From positions 1 to 17,802 of the forward strand of contig CANMXH010000020.1 of assembly GCA_947501315.1 (NCBI GenBank): a stretch of 17,802 nucleotides of DNA. The letters run 5' to 3'. A program made the position numbers and the translations under genes. The DNA is from Caulobacteraceae bacterium. Lineage in GTDB: Bacteria > Pseudomonadota > Alphaproteobacteria > Caulobacterales > Caulobacteraceae. This document shows positions 14,479 to 17,802 of this stretch, one piece after another (positions within the stretch are counted from its first letter, which is position 1; each line of letters starts with the position of its first letter). The notes beneath the pieces are model-generated. The model was not told where the DNA came from and ran no database searches. It worked only from the letters and a program-made list of their open reading frames with translations.

Positions 14479-16761
14479 TTGGACCACATCCTGTATTCCA
14501 TCACGACCGAACATGATTACCGCTGGCTCCTGGCCGCCGGCGTAATCTGCGTCCTGGGGCTCACAACCGCTATCAATCTGCTGGTCACCGCCTGGCAGCA
14601 GACCGCCGCCCGACGGCAAACGCGCATTGCCCTCGCCGCCTTGATCTCTGGACTGACAGTCTTCGCGGCCCATTTTTTCGCCCTGAACGGCTACCAGCCG
14701 GGTCAGGAAATCCGCTACGCCGTCTGGCCGACGGTCGGGTCGTTCGTGCTGGCCCTTGGCGCCTTCAGCCTGGCCGCCGTGGCTGTCATGATCCGCCCTA
14801 CCCGGTCCTGCCGCGCCGGCGCAGCCCTTGTTGCCTTTGGCGGCGTCGCCGGAATGCATTTCCTTGGCATCTCAGGCCTTGGCCTGGCCGGGACAGTCAG
14901 CTGGGAGCCGAGTCTGGCTCTGCTGGCAGTCTCCGGCGCATTGACGATCGCCCTCGTCGGCGGCGGCATGGTGTTTGGCCTGGGTCTTCCGCGCAGGGTG
15001 GCCACAGCGGTCTGCGGATCGATCGCGATGGCCTTTCTGCACCTGACGGCCATGAGCGGGTTGGTGGTCACACCGCAGACCATGGCTGACGCTGGCCCAA
15101 CCCTGTCCAGCGGGGTCATGACAAGCGTCATCGTGACGATGGTTCTGGCCATTGCCAGCGTCGCCACAATGATTGGCTGGACCACCTGGGTCACACATTC
15201 GGGGGTCCTGAAGCGATTTCGCGAGGCACTGGATGCCATGCCGGACGGAATGGCCTTCTATGATGAGGAAGATCGGCTGGTTCTCTGGAACCAGCGCTAT
15301 GCCGAGGCCAACCCGGAGCTGAAGTCGAAGCTGAAGGCCGGCATGACGTTCCGCGAAATCATCCAGATCGGTCTCGATGAGGATCTCTACACCGACGCAC
15401 GGGGACGTCAGGCGGAATGGATGCAGGAACGGCTCGACTCGCGCCGGGCCCTCACGACGACCATCGAACAGCGGACCACGGACGACCGTTGGCTCAGGAT
15501 CTCTGACCGTCGTACATCAGCCGGCGGCATCGTCACCGTCTGCACCGACATCACCGACCTCAAGAACGACGCCCGGGCCCTGTCCGAGGCACGCGATATC
15601 GCCCAGTCGGCAAACAGTGCGAAGAGCCAGTTCCTCGCCAATATGAGCCACGAGATCCGCACGCCCCTCAACGGCGTAATCGGTCTGGCCCAGGTCTTGG
15701 CCAAAACCCCCCTCTCGACCCAGCAGGCAGAGATGCTGGAACTGATCCAGTCCTCCGGCAGAACTCTGCAGGCGCTGCTCAGCGACATTCTTGACCTCGC
15801 CCGGGTCGAATCGGGACGTCTGGAACTGGCCCATGAGCCCTTCCATCTCGGCCGGGCCGTCCGTGAGGCAGCCCAGCTCCATAAGACCTCTGCACAGGCC
15901 AAGGGCTTGCAATTCTTCGTCGAGATTGACGATCAAACAGATCGCTGGATCCTCGGCGACGTCGTCCGGATCAAACAGATCCTCACCAACCTTGTTTCCA
16001 ATGCGGTCAAATTCACCCAGACCGGATTCGTCAGCCTGACCGTCGCGCCCGGGCCGGACCGGGACAAGACACCGACGCTTCGCTTCTCGATCGAGGACAC
16101 CGGCATCGGCTTCGACAGCAAGACACGCGAGCGCCTGTTCAGCCGCTTCGAACAGGCCGACGGGGCCATCACACGCCGCTTCGGGGGCTCAGGCCTGGGC
16201 CTGGCCATCTCACGCCAGCTGGCCGAGATGATGGACGGCGATCTGGACTGCGAAAGCGAACCCGCTGGCGGCTCCGCCTTCATTCTCACCATTCCCTTCA
16301 GTCCCGCCGAAGCACCGGTCTCAGTGCCCGGCCCGGCCCTCGAACCGGCCTGTGACAAGCCTGCCACCGTCCGCGTCCTGCTGGCCGATGATCATCCGGT
16401 CAACCGGAAGGTGGTGGAGATGATCCTGACCGGGGCGAACACGGAACTGACCTCGGTCGAGAATGGTGCCGAGGCTCTCCAGGCCTGCCGCGACCGTGAC
16501 TTCGACATCATCCTGATGGACATGCAGATGCCGGTCATGGACGGCCTCAGCGCGACCCGGGAGATCCGCCTGAACGAGGCCGCCATGGGTCTCGGCCGGA
16601 CGCCCATCGTCATGCTCACCGCCAACGCCTTGGCGGACCATATCGCCGCGGCCGAGGCCGCAGGCGCTGATCGGCATCTGGCCAAGCCTTTCGACGCCGC
16701 CGAACTGCTCGAGCTCATCAGCACCCTGCCGCGCCCCGGCGCGGTCTCCGAGGCCGCCTAG
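14479..16761 (+). CDS. Hybrid sensor histidine kinase with MHYT-like membrane sensor
   Basis: Inner-membrane hybrid kinase. The N-terminal third has about seven hydrophobic helices with three evenly spaced histidines in AAHFFAL, GMHFLGI and FLHLTAM (codons at 14671, 14857 and 15040), the layout of an MHYT sensor. Then come a PAS-like domain (about 15220-15570), HisKA with phospho-His codon 15649 in MSHEIRTPLNGVIG, an ATPase domain with NLVSNAVKFT, DTGIGF and GGSGLGLAI, and a receiver with phospho-Asp codon 16519 in ILMDMQMPVMDG and LAKPFD. The start is uncertain: TTG 14479 follows AAGGGGGG by four bases, while GTG 14464, GTG 14449 and TTG 14446 are alternatives. No separate response-regulator gene is adjacent. 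The target pathway is unknown. Confidence 0.88.
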   Translation: MDHILYSITTEHDYRWLLAAGVICVLGLTTAINLLVTAWQQTAARRQTRIALAALISGLTVFAAHFFALNGYQPGQEIRYAVWPTVGSFVLALGAFSLAAVAVMIRPTRSCRAGAALVAFGGVAGMHFLGISGLGLAGTVSWEPSLALLAVSGALTIALVGGGMVFGLGLPRRVATAVCGSIAMAFLHLTAMSGLVVTPQTMADAGPTLSSGVMTSVIVTMVLAIASVATMIGWTTWVTHSGVLKRFREALDAMPDGMAFYDEEDRLVLWNQRYAEANPELKSKLKAGMTFREIIQIGLDEDLYTDARGRQAEWMQERLDSRRALTTTIEQRTTDDRWLRISDRRTSAGGIVTVCTDITDLKNDARALSEARDIAQSANSAKSQFLANMSHEIRTPLNGVIGLAQVLAKTPLSTQQAEMLELIQSSGRTLQALLSDILDLARVESGRLELAHEPFHLGRAVREAAQLHKTSAQAKGLQFFVEIDDQTDRWILGDVVRIKQILTNLVSNAVKFTQTGFVSLTVAPGPDRDKTPTLRFSIEDTGIGFDSKTRERLFSRFEQADGAITRRFGGSGLGLAISRQLAEMMDGDLDCESEPAGGSAFILTIPFSPAEAPVSVPGPALEPACDKPATVRVLLADDHPVNRKVVEMILTGANTELTSVENGAEALQACRDRDFDIILMDMQMPVMDGLSATREIRLNEAAMGLGRTPIVMLTANALADHIAAAEAAGADRHLAKPFDAAELLELISTLPRPGAVSEAA

Positions 16762-16833
16762 AGCCTGATCCTGAACCGCAATCCGGACCTTGCCGGACGA
16801 CGCGCCGGGCCGCATTCAGACCCGAACACGACC

Positions 16834-17043
16834 CTATTCGTAGCCGTGCGCAGCCTCGTTGATGACCTGCGACGGCATTCGCGAGAAGTCGACGCTGACG
16901 GGCTGGGACGCCTTGGCCCGGAAGGTCTTGATGACGTGTTCAAGGCGGCGGCGCACCTCGCGCTCGGCCTCGGTGCCCGTGTCCAGATTCAGCGGGGCAA
17001 GGCAGAAATCGATGATGGCCGTGGGACTGTTCAGGGGCTGCAT
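16834..17043 (-). CDS. Hypothetical protein, 69 aa, co-transcribed with isocitrate lyase
   Basis: No recognised family. The protein is small and soluble: an N-terminal hydrophobic/polar segment (IIDFCLAPLNLDTG), a charged helix (EAEREVRRRLEHVIKTF) and a polar tail ending HGYE. The ATG at 17043 has AAGGAG seven bases upstream, and this ribosome site overlaps the isocitrate lyase stop codon. The 11-bp spacing implies a shared mRNA and coupled translation. Codon use matches the neighbours, and the strong ribosome site argues that it is real. A role linked to the glyoxylate shunt is a guess from position only. The gene converges with the hybrid kinase gene, 72 bp between stops, with only a weak 5-pair hairpin there. 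Confidence 0.75.
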   Translation of the reverse strand: MQPLNSPTAIIDFCLAPLNLDTGTEAEREVRRRLEHVIKTFRAKASQPVSVDFSRMPSQVINEAAHGYE

Positions 17044-17054
17044 GGTCTCTCTCC

Positions 17055-17802
17055 TTATTCGGCCGCTACGAACTGGGCGGTCTCGGTGGAATCTTTCAGG
17101 GCGGTCGTGGACGACTGGCCGTTCGAGATGACGGTGGCGACCTGGTCGAAATAGCCGGTGCCGACCTCGCGCTGATGCCGGGTGGCGGTATAGCCGGCAG
17201 CCTCATTGGCGAACTCGCGCTGTTGCAGCTCGGAATAGGCCGCCATGCCGCGGTCGCGGTAGCCGCTGGCCAGTTCGAACATGCCGTTGTTCAGGCTGTG
17301 GAAGCCGGCCAGGGTCACGAACTGGAATTTGTAGCCCATGGCCCCCAGCTCGCGCTGGAATTTGGCGATGGTCGCGTCGTCCAGCCTGGCCTTCCAGTTG
17401 AACGAGGGCGAGCAGTTGTAGGCCAGCAGCTTGCCGGGATGCTCCCTGTGCACCGCCTCGGCGAAGCGGCGGGCGTCGTCCAGATCCGGGTGTGAGGTCT
17501 CCCACCACAGCACATCGGCATATTTCGCATAGGCCAGGCCGCGGGCGATACAGTGATCCAGCCCCGTTCCTGCCTTGAGGCGGAAGAAGCCTTCGGGCGT
17601 GCGGTTGTCCGGGTCGATGAAGGGCCGGTCGCGCTCGTCCACGTCCGAGGTGATCAGCTGGGCGCTCTCGGCGTCCGTCCGGGCCAGGATCAGGGTCGGC
17701 GCTCCCATGACGTCGGCGGCCAGACGCGCGGCGATCAGATTGCGCTCATGCGCCTGGGTCGGGATCAGCACCTTGCCGCCCAGGTGTCCGCATTTCTTCT
17801 CC
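17055..17802 (-). CDS. aceA: Isocitrate lyase, C-terminal part
   Basis: Isocitrate lyase splits isocitrate into succinate and glyoxylate, the first step of the glyoxylate shunt, which allows growth on acetate and fatty acids. The gene runs off the right edge; about 248 residues remain. The fragment opens at the active-site loop KKCGHLGGKVLIPTQ, whose cysteine (codon 17792-17790) is the catalytic residue in the family. Further family signatures are LAYNCSPSFNW and the FVTLAGFHSLNNGMFELA region. The stop TAA lies inside the ribosome site of the next small gene. The N-terminal half and its promoter are outside the window, so regulation cannot be judged. Confidence 0.96.
   Translation of the reverse strand, partial: EKKCGHLGGKVLIPTQAHERNLIAARLAADVMGAPTLILARTDAESAQLITSDVDERDRPFIDPDNRTPEGFFRLKAGTGLDHCIARGLAYAKYADVLWWETSHPDLDDARRFAEAVHREHPGKLLAYNCSPSFNWKARLDDATIAKFQRELGAMGYKFQFVTLAGFHSLNNGMFELASGYRDRGMAAYSELQQREFANEAAGYTATRHQREVGTGYFDQVATVISNGQSSTTALKDSTETAQFVAAE

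Noticed and set aside
16762..16833. Shared terminator between the hybrid kinase gene and the convergent small gene
   Set aside because: Only a five-pair stem (TCCGG with CCGGA) without a T run on either strand is present.

Overview
The window is GC-rich and densely coded. It looks like a chromosome segment of an alphaproteobacterium of the Caulobacterales, most like Brevundimonas or Caulobacter. The reasons are the pstC-pstA-pstB-phoU-phoB order, a PstA with a long periplasmic insert typical of alphaproteobacteria, and a GCTA-type -10 element before the gamma-glutamyltransferase gene. The genus is an inference from remembered families, not from a search. I see no tRNA, rRNA, CRISPR array, transposase or prophage gene.

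Layout, left to right. (1) 2-4071, plus strand: a tightly packed phosphate operon, with the 3' end of pstC, then pstA, pstB, phoU and phoB. It encodes the high-affinity phosphate importer, its negative regulator and the response regulator; the sensor kinase phoR is not in the window and may lie to the left. (2) 4084-4455, minus: a small unknown gene, divergent from (3) 4630-6881, plus: a Tat-exported gamma-glutamyltransferase-family enzyme followed by a stop/start-coupled small unknown gene. (4) 6885-7811, minus: hslO (Hsp33 redox chaperone). (5) 7962-9368, plus: a short-chain dehydrogenase with an unusual membrane-associated C-terminal third. (6) 9400-9668: a non-coding, nested, nearly perfect inverted repeat. 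(7) 9788-11680, plus: one long gene fusing phosphoserine phosphatase (SerB) to 3-phosphoglycerate dehydrogenase (SerA). (8) 11771-13582, plus: a GDSL-esterase autotransporter with a clear terminator. (9) 13794-14408, plus: an M23 peptidase. (10) about 14479-16761, plus: a hybrid histidine kinase with an MHYT-like membrane sensor. (11) 16834-17802, minus: the 3' part of aceA (isocitrate lyase) and a coupled small unknown gene.

Most of the window is ordinary housekeeping and envelope biology. The points that deserve attention are the SerB-SerA fusion, which joins the first and last steps of serine synthesis and keeps the serine-binding ACT residues; the nested inverted repeat; the membrane-anchored SDR; the kinase whose MHYT motifs keep only their histidines; and a hairpin that would hide the ribosome binding site of the gamma-glutamyltransferase gene. 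I found no convincing new defence or mobile system.
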